Part shown: positions 1 through 10,202 of the stretch, in pieces
Numbering within the stretch: the stretch's first letter is position 1
Layout: each line of letters begins with the position of its first letter
NCBI GenBank assembly: GCA_015056915.1
Contig: SVFK01000001.1
Span: 219,219 to 283,218 of the forward strand
DNA length: 64,000 bases
Direction: 5' to 3'
Source of the DNA: Lachnospiraceae bacterium
Lineage (GTDB): Bacteria; Bacillota; Clostridia; Lachnospirales; Lachnospiraceae
The notes under the pieces: model-generated
The model's input: only the letters and a program-made list of their open reading frames with translations
Database searches by the model: none
What the model was told of the DNA's origin: nothing
Program-made: the position numbers and the translations under genes

Positions 1-602
1 TCTCCGATAGAAAATGCCGGAGTCCCGATAACCTCCGCCGCCACTCCGGATTTCCAGCACATGCCGAGTGCCTGTTTTAATCCACTGCTCAAAAACGACT
101 TCAATGCAGGTCGATAAATATAGAAGAATTTTGTAGCCTTGGGAAATTCAAATACCTTTGCCATCTCCAACAGCTTCTTGTCTGTGCTTTTCAAGCCCTC
201 CAGGGTGCTGATATATATGATTGGAAGCACAATCAAAAAGCAGATTGCCACCGCCAGAACGGATGAACCCCACCAGATGAGAAGCAACACTACAAACACC
301 GCCACCGGAACCGTTTTGCACAAAGTTATGATAGGAGCCAGCAACGCTTCTATCAGAGAATACCGCTTACTAAGCAAGGCAAGCAAGAGTCCCATAAGCA
401 TTCCCAGCACAAATCCGGCTGTAATACGCAACAGAGACATGCACACCGTCCGCCAAAAGACAGCTTCTGTCAGCAAGCCTACCAGCGCACATACGGTCTG
501 CCAGGGCGTTACAAATAAAATTGGATTATCTACCAGCATAGCCAACAGCTGCCACACAAGCAGCCAAAATAACACAATGCCGATTTTTCTTAGGTTATTC
601 AC
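1..602 (-). CDS. ABC transporter permease (SsuC/TauC-like), truncated by the window edge
   Basis: Reverse-strand translation from GTG at 602 reads VNNLRKIGIVLFWLLVWQLLAMLVDNPILFVTPWQTVCALVGLLTEAVFWRTVCMSLLRITAGFVLGMLMGLLLALLSKRY..., typical of an ABC importer permease; it overlaps the stop of the upstream binding-protein gene. Confidence 0.85.
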   Translation of the reverse strand, partial: MNNLRKIGIVLFWLLVWQLLAMLVDNPILFVTPWQTVCALVGLLTEAVFWRTVCMSLLRITAGFVLGMLMGLLLALLSKRYSLIEALLAPIITLCKTVPVAVFVVLLLIWWGSSVLAVAICFLIVLPIIYISTLEGLKSTDKKLLEMAKVFEFPKATKFFYIYRPALKSFLSSGLKQALGMCWKSGVAAEVIGTPAFSIG

Positions 603-1596
603 AATAATAGAAATCCTCTCCCGGCAGGCTTCCACCTACCGAATCCGGTGACTGTTCATATAATACCTGCAAATATGCAGATACCGACTGTTGCATCTCC
701 GTTCCGGTAATACTGACAATATAACAATAGGGAATTGCTTTTTGAGCAATGGGCTCCTTCGCCACGATTCCGGCTTCAACCACCAGCTTGGCTCCCGCTT
801 CAGGATTGTCATTGATTGCAGCGGTACTCTCCGCATGCTCTGCAAGGAAGGTTTTCACCGCCTTTTCATTATCTTCCAGAATTTGGTTGCGCACCACGGT
901 TACTCCGGTCACCATTCTGCTACCGCTCTCACCCTGAACCTTGTCCCACTCTGCCGTCATATCCAGAACAATATTCAGCTTCTCATTTTGAGCACAGGCC
1001 GCTGTTACAAAGGGTTGAGGAAGCAAGCCAATGGCATCAGGATTCTCTGCCAATAAGGCAGCCACCTCCGTAGCCTCTGACTTATACTCCAAAGCACAGT
1101 CCTCGGCACTTAAACCATTTTCTTTCAAAAGATATTGCAGCACATAATCCGGCGTAGTACCTCTTCCTGTCAAATAAATGGTTTTTCCTTTCAAATCACT
1201 TATACTCTGTAGCGCAGTGTCTCCCGAAACCATATACAATACACCTAGCGTATTAACATCAATAACAGTAATACCACCCTCTGTTTTGTTATAAAGAATA
1301 CTTGCTACGTTGGCTGGCACCAGCGCAATATCCAATTCTCCCTTGACCATAAGGGGCAACAGCTCGTCCGCTGTAGTAGCCATAGTAAAATGATAAGCGT
1401 TTTCTGCTTTCCCTTCCTCGCTCTCTTCCATCAGATACAGCAATCCCATAGAAGTCGGTCCTTTTAAGGAACCTATGTGAAGCGCAGATGTCTCTTCCTC
1501 CGACTTCTTTCCGTTCATTACAGCTATGGCTCCCACCATTAGAAGTACCATTGCAATAAGAGCCAGTTTTCTTCTTTCCGTTATATTTTCTTTCAT
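595..1596 (-). CDS. ABC transporter substrate-binding protein (SsuA/NMT1-like)
   Basis: N-terminal signal-like segment, then LHIGSLKGPTSMGLLYLMEES...LDIALVPANVASILYNKT...GTTPDYVLQYLLKENGL; adjacent to the permease. Confidence 0.85.
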   Translation of the reverse strand: MKENITERRKLALIAMVLLMVGAIAVMNGKKSEEETSALHIGSLKGPTSMGLLYLMEESEEGKAENAYHFTMATTADELLPLMVKGELDIALVPANVASILYNKTEGGITVIDVNTLGVLYMVSGDTALQSISDLKGKTIYLTGRGTTPDYVLQYLLKENGLSAEDCALEYKSEATEVAALLAENPDAIGLLPQPFVTAACAQNEKLNIVLDMTAEWDKVQGESGSRMVTGVTVVRNQILEDNEKAVKTFLAEHAESTAAINDNPEAGAKLVVEAGIVAKEPIAQKAIPYCYIVSITGTEMQQSVSAYLQVLYEQSPDSVGGSLPGEDFYYCE

Positions 1597-1729
1597 AAAT
1601 AACTCCTTTTGAAATATTTTTCAAACAACAAAAAAAATTATAGCAAAAGAATGAAAAACTTACCAGTGTAAAAACAATTCTACTGCTCATACTATTACCA
1701 AGATAAGTGATGACAAACGCTTAAAACTG

Positions 1730-1766
1730 TTTTCAGGATAAGTGTGCGTTACACTTATCTTGAAAA
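1730..1766 (+). other. 16-bp inverted repeat TTTTCAGGATAAGTGT-GCGTT-ACACTTATCTTGAAAA
   Basis: Direct reading; one G/T pair, otherwise perfectly complementary arms. Confidence 0.7.
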
Positions 1767-1807
1767 TAGAGAGAAAACTATATTAATTAATTTGGAGGTG
1801 AATTCAA

Positions 1808-2005
1808 ATGGCAAGCAGAAGTAATAGAGTAGAAGTTCCTGAAGCAAAAGCAGCTATGGATCGTTTTAAAACTGAGGTTGCATCCGAGCTTGGTGTTAAC
1901 TTAAAGGAAGGTTACAATGGTGACCTTACTTCTAAGGAAGCAGGTAGTATCGGTGGCGAGATGGTTCGTCGTATGATCAGAAATCAGGAAGAGCAGATGA
2001 GATAA
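1808..2005 (+). CDS. Alpha/beta-type small acid-soluble spore protein
   Basis: MASRSNRVEVPEAKAAMDRFKTEVASELGVNLKEGYNGDLTSKEAGSIGGEMVRRMIRNQEEQM matches the SASP alpha/beta family; preceded by GGAGGTG RBS. Confidence 0.97.
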   Translation: MASRSNRVEVPEAKAAMDRFKTEVASELGVNLKEGYNGDLTSKEAGSIGGEMVRRMIRNQEEQMR

Positions 2006-2046
2006 GGCTCTCCGAGAATTCTCTAATGTAGCGCCTGCGGGTGCAC

Positions 2047-2079
2047 AAAAATACCACGGCTTGTAGCCGTGGTATTTTC
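2047..2079 (+). terminator. Intrinsic terminator after the SASP gene
   Basis: AAAATACCACGGC-TTGTA-GCCGTGGTATTTT stem-loop; A/T flanks could serve both directions. Confidence 0.85.
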
Positions 2080-2126
2080 TATTATTCTTGGCAATATCAA
2101 TCAAAAACAACAAGTGCCTTTTATAC

Positions 2127-3800
2127 TCATGTAATGTGTTTAGCCAGGAAGGTATCAAACGCACAGGGTCTTCCAAAGAAGTAGCCCTGAATATAATCCG
2201 GACCCATCTTACTGATTTTCTTCAACTCCTCTTCTGTTTCAATACCTTCTATACACATCTTTAAATTAATGCCATGCACCATCTCCACCATCTGCTTAAG
2301 CAATCCGTATTCATAGTCATTTTCCAAAGCCTTTACAGTAAAGGAACGGTCAATCTTAATCGTATCAGGACTCATATCATAGAGGTAATGGAAATTAGAA
2401 TAGCCTGTACCAAAATCATCCAATGCAAGACGGATGCCCGCCTCCTGCAATCCGCTGCAGAACCTTATAAAGCATTCATCTGACTCCAGAAATCCACTTT
2501 CCGTCAATTCTACCGCAATACTTGCAGGACTCAAATCATACTCCTCTAATCCCTCCAAAATATCTGACAGGATATTACTTTTCTGTATCTGAACATAAGA
2601 AAGATTGACTGTTACACAGAAATTCGGCACATACCTTTGAATATATTTGCACGCCTCCATTGCTTTATGTAATACCCAACGTCCAACCGGTATAATCAGA
2701 CTGCTTTCCTCTAACAACGGAATAAACTCAATGGGGGATACCGATCCGATTTCTTCTGTTTGGAAACGCAACAATGTCTCCGCCATGGTAAGCTTACCAT
2801 CACCGATATTCATAATCGGCTGAAAATGGGTATCAAAACCTTGGAAGCCATTATTTACAGACTGTCTCATGGCACGCCCCAGCTTACGTCTCCTCTGAAA
2901 ACCTGCATAATCTGTACTATTATAAATGTAGCTCTGATTCTTTCCTCTCTTTTTGGCCTCTGCCAACGAGAATTCAGAAAGCTTATTCAGATTATCATAT
3001 TCCTGATTGACCAAATCATCCAATCGTAAAATACCCGCAGAAAGTGTATAAAACACCTCGTATTCGTTTTCTTCGATAAAACGGTTTATTGCCCAACGGA
3101 TATCACAATAAAGGTTGTGTGCCAGTGCTTCGGACTTACCCGTAAAATCCACAATAGCAAATTCGTCAGCAACAATGCGATATAGCTTTTGTTCCGGTGC
3201 AAGCACACTTTGGATACATTCTACGGTCTTATGCAAAATCATATCTCCGTAATCAAAGCCTCTGTTCTCGTTAATTGCACGGAAATCATCAATGCCCAGA
3301 CGCATTATAAAACCGCTCTTTTTGCTATCGGCGTGTTTCTCTATCTCCTGGCGAAGTCCTTTTTCTCCCAACAATCCACTAATATTATCGGCAGCCTGTG
3401 TTTTACCGATTTCATTAATGCAGCCTACTAAGAATTGCGGTTTCCCACTTTCATCCAAGGTGACCTGTCCCCTGCAATTAATCCATACCGCCTTACCTTC
3501 CTTGTCAATCCAGCGATACCACATATTATGTGCGGTTAACTCACCCTCTACTATCTTATCTAATTCTGCCGCCAGCATATCAAAATCATCAGGATGTACA
3601 AACTTCTTATGATTACCGGATACATCATAAAATTCATTACTGTCCATGCAAAAACGCTCTACAGCACCGGGAGAAATATAATAGTAATCATTCTGCAAAT
3701 CATAAATATACAGAAAATCATCCATACTCGGATTCAATATTTCCACTATGCTACTAAATTGGCTCACAGAAATACTTTTTTTCTCATTATCCATGCTCAT
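2127..3800 (-). CDS. PAS-GGDEF-EAL domain protein with degenerate GGDEF (VADEF)
   Basis: PAS-like N terminus; GGDEF site reads RIVADEFAIV; EAL domain has AETLLRF, DDFGTGYS, IKIDRSF, EGIETEEE, QGYFFGRP. Confidence 0.92.
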   Translation of the reverse strand: MSMDNEKKSISVSQFSSIVEILNPSMDDFLYIYDLQNDYYYISPGAVERFCMDSNEFYDVSGNHKKFVHPDDFDMLAAELDKIVEGELTAHNMWYRWIDKEGKAVWINCRGQVTLDESGKPQFLVGCINEIGKTQAADNISGLLGEKGLRQEIEKHADSKKSGFIMRLGIDDFRAINENRGFDYGDMILHKTVECIQSVLAPEQKLYRIVADEFAIVDFTGKSEALAHNLYCDIRWAINRFIEENEYEVFYTLSAGILRLDDLVNQEYDNLNKLSEFSLAEAKKRGKNQSYIYNSTDYAGFQRRRKLGRAMRQSVNNGFQGFDTHFQPIMNIGDGKLTMAETLLRFQTEEIGSVSPIEFIPLLEESSLIIPVGRWVLHKAMEACKYIQRYVPNFCVTVNLSYVQIQKSNILSDILEGLEEYDLSPASIAVELTESGFLESDECFIRFCSGLQEAGIRLALDDFGTGYSNFHYLYDMSPDTIKIDRSFTVKALENDYEYGLLKQMVEMVHGINLKMCIEGIETEEELKKISKMGPDYIQGYFFGRPCAFDTFLAKHIT

Positions 3801-3883
3801 AAGTCCTCGTTATCAAAAAAATATTCTTCATTTTGGTTTTTTTCAAAAAATACATAATTTCACTATAAATTTTACCACACTTT

Positions 3884-4765
3884 TCAGAAGTTGTCCATTC
3901 CCCGACGTATATTTTGCACATAAAAATAGTCAGAAACATCTATTCCACACAGTTGTGCTATCCTATCCTTATACTCTCTTTTCCACACCCTCTTTCCCTG
4001 ATATTCCGTAAGCTTTTTTATAAACACACCCATATCCGGAATACGGCACTGCCTTTCCTCCTTCATAGCCTGCTCTATCAGACGAATTAATCCGTAGCTT
4101 ATTCCCGAATGATACATCCTTTTACAATCCTTACTTCGAAAAGTAACCTCATGCAATCTGTCACCTGTTAGCATATAATAGAGCAACGCTCCCAGAGCAT
4201 ATACGTCACTCTCTTCTCCGGTCCCACCCCCTCTCATAAATTGCTCTGGTGCACTATAGCCCCTGCTGCCTGCCAGTGTATTTCCTTCCTTTAACAGACA
4301 TGCACAGCCCACATCCACAAGCTTCACTCTGCCATCCTGCCGCAGCATCACATTGTCCGGCTTCACATCTCTAAAAAGAATCGGCTCGGACCGCTCATGC
4401 AGAAAGCTAAGTCCCTGCGCAACCTCCATAGCAATATACACCGCCTGTCTTTGGCTGAATCTTCCCCTTCGCACAAGCAATTCTCCCAAATTACTCCCAC
4501 ATACATATTCCATTATCAGATAGTGCTTGTCCGCGCTTGTCCAATCGGACACATATTGGGGAAATAGCGGATGTGCCATACATCGAAGCATCTGCGCCTC
4601 CCTCTCGGCCATTGCCCCCGCAGGACTGATTTTACAAACCTGATAACACCCCTGCATGCTATCCCACACACGCCAAACCTTCGAAAAAGCCCCTTTCCCA
4701 ATAATCTGAGCCTCCTTATATCCTCTGCTTTCCAATTCGCCAAATACTCCTTCCTGCAACTGCAT
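3884..4765 (-). CDS. Serine/threonine protein kinase (soluble, Hanks-type)
   Basis: IGKGAFSKVWRV, YQVCKISP, ILFRDVKPDNVMLRQDGRVKLVDVGCACLL, GYSAPEQF motifs. Confidence 0.93.
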   Translation of the reverse strand: MQLQEGVFGELESRGYKEAQIIGKGAFSKVWRVWDSMQGCYQVCKISPAGAMAEREAQMLRCMAHPLFPQYVSDWTSADKHYLIMEYVCGSNLGELLVRRGRFSQRQAVYIAMEVAQGLSFLHERSEPILFRDVKPDNVMLRQDGRVKLVDVGCACLLKEGNTLAGSRGYSAPEQFMRGGGTGEESDVYALGALLYYMLTGDRLHEVTFRSKDCKRMYHSGISYGLIRLIEQAMKEERQCRIPDMGVFIKKLTEYQGKRVWKREYKDRIAQLCGIDVSDYFYVQNIRRGMDNF

Positions 4766-4824
4766 TCCTATACCACCTTTCAGATTCCTTCACATAGATT
4801 GCTTGTACCTTCTCCTACCATTAC

Positions 4825-5502
4825 CTACCGTGTCACCAATAGCACTGCTCCCATATGACTTCCTCCGCACTTTTCAGCCTCATAGGAAAGCTCTTGCAAT
4901 CGACATTTCCCCTTTCCGGCAGAAGTTAATTCATTAATCTCCAAGCACGCCTCCACTTGCTGCTTGGATAGCCTTTCTGCCAGGCTTTCCGTTACTATCA
5001 GCAAGCCTATATTAGTTTCCATGGCACCTGTTAGAAATCGAAATTCTCCTACCGTTTTATTGGTCAGATAGGTACAATGAGACTTTCCGAACCTGTCGTT
5101 TAGCAGACAACCGCTTACCCGTCCGCGTTGAAATAGCCAAAATTGCTCTCCTATACATACCAAGCCCACTACAGAAACCTCCTTCGCTTGTTCAGAGATT
5201 CCTCGTCCCGAATATTCAGCCAACTCCCCATCAATCCGCGCAAATTGTTGGCGAAGCAGTCCCTCAAGCTCACCAGAACTCTCCCGTCTCTTTCTCAACA
5301 CCTCCATTCCCTGATACCGAAACCAATCCGTTAGCTGTCTGGCGTAGTACTCGTTTTCAATCCCTCTTTCACTGTTTTCTGCTGTGCAGATACAGGAAAA
5401 GAGAATGGGCAGTTTGCTCCTTCTGCTCATAAACTGTTGCAGCACAAGCGAGGTCCTTGCCGGCTTCTCCTGCTGCCAATAATAGCATGACAAATATTGC
5501 AT
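4825..5502 (-). CDS. Possible degenerate PP2C-like protein paired with the kinase
   Basis: Start reassigned to MQYLSCYYWQQ (ATG at 5502, GGAGAAA upstream). VVGLVCIGEQFWLFQRGRVSGCLLND...GLLIVTESLAERLS...GGSHMGAVLLVTR is faintly PP2C-like; next to the kinase. Confidence 0.5.
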   Translation of the reverse strand: MQYLSCYYWQQEKPARTSLVLQQFMSRRSKLPILFSCICTAENSERGIENEYYARQLTDWFRYQGMEVLRKRRESSGELEGLLRQQFARIDGELAEYSGRGISEQAKEVSVVGLVCIGEQFWLFQRGRVSGCLLNDRFGKSHCTYLTNKTVGEFRFLTGAMETNIGLLIVTESLAERLSKQQVEACLEINELTSAGKGKCRLQELSYEAEKCGGSHMGAVLLVTR

Positions 5503-5715
5503 ATTTCTCCTTTCTCTACTGTCTTTTTCTACATTGCAGGTTAATAAACCATTCCTAAAAAATAAAAACAAAACAGAAATAAAATAATATGGAAAAAAAT
5601 TGATTTGAATTAATTGAAATAGAAGCATATTCCTACGGAAGCTATGAACAGCCTCCTATAGGAATATGAATAGATTCTAAATCACAGATAAAATCGTTTG
5701 TATAGATTAAAAAAA

Positions 5716-6771
5716 CTATTTTAGAAAAATATTGGAAATATCATTGAATAATACAAATACCATAAGCACCATAAAGAACATTAATCCGATAAAATGTACC
5801 ATACCTTCCTTATCAGGCGGTACCGGTTTACCTCGAACCACCTCAATCAGCAGGAACACTAATCGTCCGCCATCCAGTGCCGGAAGAGGAAGTAAATTTA
5901 AAATTCCCAGATTCACTGACAGCATAAGCGTAATGTTCAGCATACTTGCCACTACGCTTTCCCAACCGTAATTTTTGGCTTCCTCGTAGGTCTTGCCTAC
6001 CACATTCACTGCAATACCCACAGGTCCCGCCACGTCCTCACGGCCCACCTGCCCTTGTATCAACATCCCCAGACTCTTATAGGTTGCTACGACACAATAG
6101 CGCATCTCATACCATGCATATTTTAAATAGGACAGTCCGGCTGGCTTCACAAAATCTGCATTCTGAATCCCCAACAGGTAACGCCCCTCTGTTTCATTAT
6201 ATTTGGGAGTCAGCGTAGTAGTGTAACGTTCTCCATCTCTCTCATACTCCACTTCCACTTCACCGCCGTCATAAATCTGCATAAACAAAAGCAATTCATC
6301 ATACAGATATATCCTCTCGCCATCCAATGCCACGATTCTGTCACCGGCCTGCATTCCCGCTAAGACAGCAGCGCCATCCTCTGTCACATCCGTTGCAATA
6401 GGCTCTCGAATATAAATCATATTCACCAGAATCAGTGACACGATAAACGCCAGAATAAAATTAAAGAACGGTCCTGCAAACACTGTGGAGATTCTTGCCC
6501 AAACACTTGCCTTCTGGAAAGAGCCTTCACTTACCTCTCCCTCCTTGGTCTCTAATCCGTCCTCTCCTTCAAACATACATGCTCCACCGATGGGCAGAAG
6601 CTTTAAGGAATACTTTGTGTCTCCTTTTTGAAAGGAGAAAATATTGGGACCCATACCTACTGAGAATTCCACTACATGAATGCCGTTAGCCTTTGCCAGC
6701 AAGAAATGACCCAATTCATGTGAAATTACCACCACCCCAAAGATTAAAACAAATAATATCAGTGTAGCCAT
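5716..6771 (-). CDS. rseP: RseP/SpoIVFB-type site-2 zinc metalloprotease
   Basis: HELGHFLLAKANGIHVVEFSVGMGP, PDZ segment, NLLPLPALDGGRLVFLLIE. Confidence 0.96.
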   Translation of the reverse strand: MATLILFVLIFGVVVISHELGHFLLAKANGIHVVEFSVGMGPNIFSFQKGDTKYSLKLLPIGGACMFEGEDGLETKEGEVSEGSFQKASVWARISTVFAGPFFNFILAFIVSLILVNMIYIREPIATDVTEDGAAVLAGMQAGDRIVALDGERIYLYDELLLFMQIYDGGEVEVEYERDGERYTTTLTPKYNETEGRYLLGIQNADFVKPAGLSYLKYAWYEMRYCVVATYKSLGMLIQGQVGREDVAGPVGIAVNVVGKTYEEAKNYGWESVVASMLNITLMLSVNLGILNLLPLPALDGGRLVFLLIEVVRGKPVPPDKEGMVHFIGLMFFMVLMVFVLFNDISNIFLK

Positions 6772-6775
6772 TATA

Positions 6776-7924
6776 TTACTTCATTACCCTTCCTGTTATA
6801 TATTCATAAGTCTCGGCTTCGGCAGCAAGAATTTCCTCCACGCCGGGATTGGAAATTACCTCGTGCTGCGCCATAGCCTCCTCAATCAGCTCCGGTATCT
6901 GCAAATATTTAATTTTCCTGTTAAGGAACATCTCCACCGCCTTCTCATTTGCCGCATTATAAACAGTGGGCATGCTGCCGCCCGCCATCTGTGCTTCATA
7001 AGCCAGTCTCAAGCCCGGAAAATTATCCATATCCGGCTTTTCAAAGGTAAGCTGACCCAACTCATAGAAATCAACCCTTTTGCCATCCATAGGTTTCCTG
7101 TCCGGATAGAACAAGGCATATTGTATGGGCAGCTTCATATCAGGAGTACCCAACTGTGCCATAATTGCACCATCCACATATTCTACCATGGAATGAATAA
7201 TACTCTGAGGATGTACCACCACCTGAATCCGGTCAAGATCCACACCAAACAACCATTTAGCTTCCATAACCTCGAGTCCCTTATTTACCATGGTGGAAGA
7301 ATCTATAGTGATTTTACGCCCCATCGCCCAGTTAGGGTGCTTCAGGGCATCCTCCACCTGTATATTCTCCAACTCAGATCTGGTCTTTCCTCGGAAGGGT
7401 CCGCCGGAAGCAGTCAGCAATATCTTAGCAATTCGCTCTCCGGGTTCCCCATTGATAGACTGAAAAATCGCGCTATGCTCACTATCCACAGGCAGAATGG
7501 ACACTCCACATTTTCTCGCAAGGGGCATAATAATATGTCCTGCCGTTACCAGCGTTTCCTTATTGGCAAGAGCAATATCCTTACCTGATTCGATAGCTGC
7601 AATGGTCGGTCTGATACCAATCATTCCCACAATCGCCGTAACCAATACCTGAGACTGAGGAAGAACTGCAATTTCCAGCAAACCTTCCATGCCGGATACA
7701 ATCCTCACATCCAGATCAGCCACTCTGTTACGTAGCTCACAAGCTGCCTGCTCCGTCCACATACCTGCCACAAGGGGGCGAAACTCGCGAATCTGCGCTT
7801 CCATCGCCTCTACACTATTGCCGGCTGCTAATGCTACTACCTCTAACTCCGGATTATTTCTTACTATTTCAAGGGTCTGGGTTCCGATAGAACCTGTAGA
7901 ACCCAATATTGCTATCTTTTTCAT
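6776..7924 (-). CDS. dxr: 1-deoxy-D-xylulose 5-phosphate reductoisomerase
   Basis: MKKIAILGSTGSIGTQTLEIVRNNPELEVVALAAGNSVEAM...ALANKETLV...VDSEHSAIFQ...LTASGGPFRG. Confidence 0.98.
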   Translation of the reverse strand: MKKIAILGSTGSIGTQTLEIVRNNPELEVVALAAGNSVEAMEAQIREFRPLVAGMWTEQAACELRNRVADLDVRIVSGMEGLLEIAVLPQSQVLVTAIVGMIGIRPTIAAIESGKDIALANKETLVTAGHIIMPLARKCGVSILPVDSEHSAIFQSINGEPGERIAKILLTASGGPFRGKTRSELENIQVEDALKHPNWAMGRKITIDSSTMVNKGLEVMEAKWLFGVDLDRIQVVVHPQSIIHSMVEYVDGAIMAQLGTPDMKLPIQYALFYPDRKPMDGKRVDFYELGQLTFEKPDMDNFPGLRLAYEAQMAGGSMPTVYNAANEKAVEMFLNRKIKYLQIPELIEEAMAQHEVISNPGVEEILAAEAETYEYITGRVMK

Positions 7925-7993
7925 GTTATGCCTTTCTACTTCTCTGTCTATGTAAGCACTCTGATAAAGCTGTCTTAAGGTACTTTACAATCA

Positions 7994-8818
7994 TCAAAAA
8001 CGAATCATAAGAATGGTCAAAAAGTAAATCATAGGAGCTGTGACTATCATGCTGTCAAAACGATCCATGATACCACCGTGTCCCGGAATCAATTTACCAT
8101 AATCCTTAATATTATTGTTGCGCTTAATTGCAGATGCCGCCAAATCGCCCACCATACTCATTACCGCGCCCACTGCGCAGATAAAAGCAATAATCCATGC
8201 CACATTCTGATGTGGGAAAGCCTGTTGTACAAAGAAATGTCCGTATAAGCCTCCCAACAAAGCAGCACCTGCCACACCTCCAATACAGCCCTCTAAGGAT
8301 TTGTGCGGACTTAAAACAGGGAAAATCTTCTTCCTGCCTATGAGCTTGCCTACCACATAAGCAAAGGTGTCACAGCCCCACGAGCTAATCAATATCATCC
8401 ACACCATATAGATTCCCTGAGGACAAGCCCGGGTCAGATAAACAAAGGATAACATTACCGGTGCGTACATAAATGCAAAAAATGCCGCCAACACCTGAGC
8501 CGCCTGAAATTTCGGAAAGGTGACCACATATAGAAACATCTGTGCCATAAACACAGCCACAATACACATCAACAGTAAATTAAACGCATCCGCAAAATAG
8601 ACTGCGGCATAATATACGCAGATTCCCAATAACCCTGCCACTTCCAAAGCGTTCAGCTTCTTCTTGTCTGTAGCACACAATAGCGCTTTTGTCAGCTCTC
8701 TGTATGCAATCAACGATATAAAAAGCAGGGTAAACAAAAGCGGAATATCTCCGACACTCATCGTCAACAGTGCCACCACTACTAATACGATTCCACTGAT
8801 TAACCTGGTCCAAAACAT
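7994..8818 (-). CDS. cdsA: Phosphatidate cytidylyltransferase
   Basis: Multi-TM protein ending SMVGDLAASAIKRNNNIKDYGKLIPGHGGIMDRFDSMI. Confidence 0.96.
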   Translation of the reverse strand: MFWTRLISGIVLVVVALLTMSVGDIPLLFTLLFISLIAYRELTKALLCATDKKKLNALEVAGLLGICVYYAAVYFADAFNLLLMCIVAVFMAQMFLYVVTFPKFQAAQVLAAFFAFMYAPVMLSFVYLTRACPQGIYMVWMILISSWGCDTFAYVVGKLIGRKKIFPVLSPHKSLEGCIGGVAGAALLGGLYGHFFVQQAFPHQNVAWIIAFICAVGAVMSMVGDLAASAIKRNNNIKDYGKLIPGHGGIMDRFDSMIVTAPMIYFLTILMIRF

Positions 8819-8822
8819 AAGA

Positions 8823-9542
8823 TTATTCCTCCTTTAGGCCGCCATACTTTCTGTTTCTATGATTATATGCCTCTACAGCCCTTATCAATTCTTCTTTTGT
8901 AAAATCCGGCCACGCCACCGGCGTGAAATAAAATTCTGTATAAGCCAACTGCCACAATAAGAAATTCGATATCCGCTGTTCATTGCAGGTACGAATCAAT
9001 AAATCCGGATCAGGTATTCCTGCAGTGTCCAGAAAATCTCCCAGACTCTTATCATCAATATCCTCTACCTGTAATTCGCCACTTTGCAGCTTCCTGGCCA
9101 TCTTTCTCGTTGCGCGGACAATCTCGTCACGCCCGCCATAATTGATTGCAATCTGAAAATGAAGTCCATCATTATTCCTGGTGGCTTTCTCCAATTCCTC
9201 GATACGAGTACGAATATCCTCGTCCAAACCGGTTTTGTCACCCAACACACGCACGCACATATGATTTTTCTCTGCTGTTTTGATACAGTTTTCCATGTAG
9301 TTACGCAAAAGCTTCATCAGTGCAGCCACTTCATCCCTCGGGCGATTCCAGTTCTCTGTGGAAAAGGCATAGACGGTCAAATATTGAATCCCCATCCTGT
9401 AAGCCTCTTCGCAGATAACCTCCACCGTTTTGGCTCCCTGTACATGACCGTAATTTCTGGGCATTCCCTTTGCTTTTGCCCAACGGCCGTTTCCATCCAG
9501 TATAATCGCCACATGCTTTGGCACATTTAATTTGTCATCCAT
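8823..9542 (-). CDS. uppS: Isoprenyl transferase (undecaprenyl diphosphate synthase)
   Basis: HVAIILDGNGRWAKAKGMPRNYGHVQGAK...YAFSTENWNRP...DLLIRT. Confidence 0.97.
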   Translation of the reverse strand: MDDKLNVPKHVAIILDGNGRWAKAKGMPRNYGHVQGAKTVEVICEEAYRMGIQYLTVYAFSTENWNRPRDEVAALMKLLRNYMENCIKTAEKNHMCVRVLGDKTGLDEDIRTRIEELEKATRNNDGLHFQIAINYGGRDEIVRATRKMARKLQSGELQVEDIDDKSLGDFLDTAGIPDPDLLIRTCNEQRISNFLLWQLAYTEFYFTPVAWPDFTKEELIRAVEAYNHRNRKYGGLKEE

Positions 9543-9650
9543 AACAAGCCTCCATACCCGATTGCAGTATCCTATAAACTGTATGCTCTGTCCATTCCAT
9601 TATGCACAAGGGGCGGATAAGCTTACGCATCTCCACCCCCGCAGTTTGCA

Positions 9651-10202
9651 TTAAACTGTCATAATCTCTTTGGACTTGCTCTCAATCAAAGCATCAATAT
9701 CTTTGATATATTTATCAGTAAGCTTCTGCAGCTGTTCCTCAAGTTGCTTGATTTCATCCTCAGAAACCTCTGTCTTCGCAAGCTTCTTGAAGGAATCATT
9801 ACCATCTCTTCTGATATTACGGATAGCTACCTTGCCATCCTCACCCTTCTTCTTAACATCCTTTACAAGCTCTTTTCTGCGTTCCTCTGTAAGCTCAGGA
9901 AATACCAGACGGATTACGGAACCATCATTGGAAGGGTTAATTCCGATATCGGAGGTCAAAATCGCTTTCTCGATTGCCTTTAATAAAGATTTTTCCCAAG
10001 GTGCAATCTGAATAATACGAGCTTCAGGTACGGTAACATTACCTACCTGCTGAATAGGAGTAGGAGTACCGTAGTAATCCACTCTCAGCTTATCCAACAC
10101 ATGCGGATTCGCACGTCCTGCACGAATGGTTGCATAATCTGCCTCCAGGTATTCAAATGCCTTTTTCATTTTGTCATCATATACTTGTAATCTTGCGTCC
10201 AT
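9651..10202 (-). CDS. frr: Ribosome recycling factor
   Basis: KMKKAFEYLEADYATIRAGRANPHVLDKLRVDYYGTPTPIQQVGNVTVPEARIIQIAPWEKSLL. Confidence 0.98.
   Translation of the reverse strand: MDARLQVYDDKMKKAFEYLEADYATIRAGRANPHVLDKLRVDYYGTPTPIQQVGNVTVPEARIIQIAPWEKSLLKAIEKAILTSDIGINPSNDGSVIRLVFPELTEERRKELVKDVKKKGEDGKVAIRNIRRDGNDSFKKLAKTEVSEDEIKQLEEQLQKLTDKYIKDIDALIESKSKEIMTV

Noticed and set aside
6863-7588. 241-aa plus-strand ORF opposite dxr
   Set aside because: Fully antisense to an unambiguous dxr gene; composition looks like a frame shadow.
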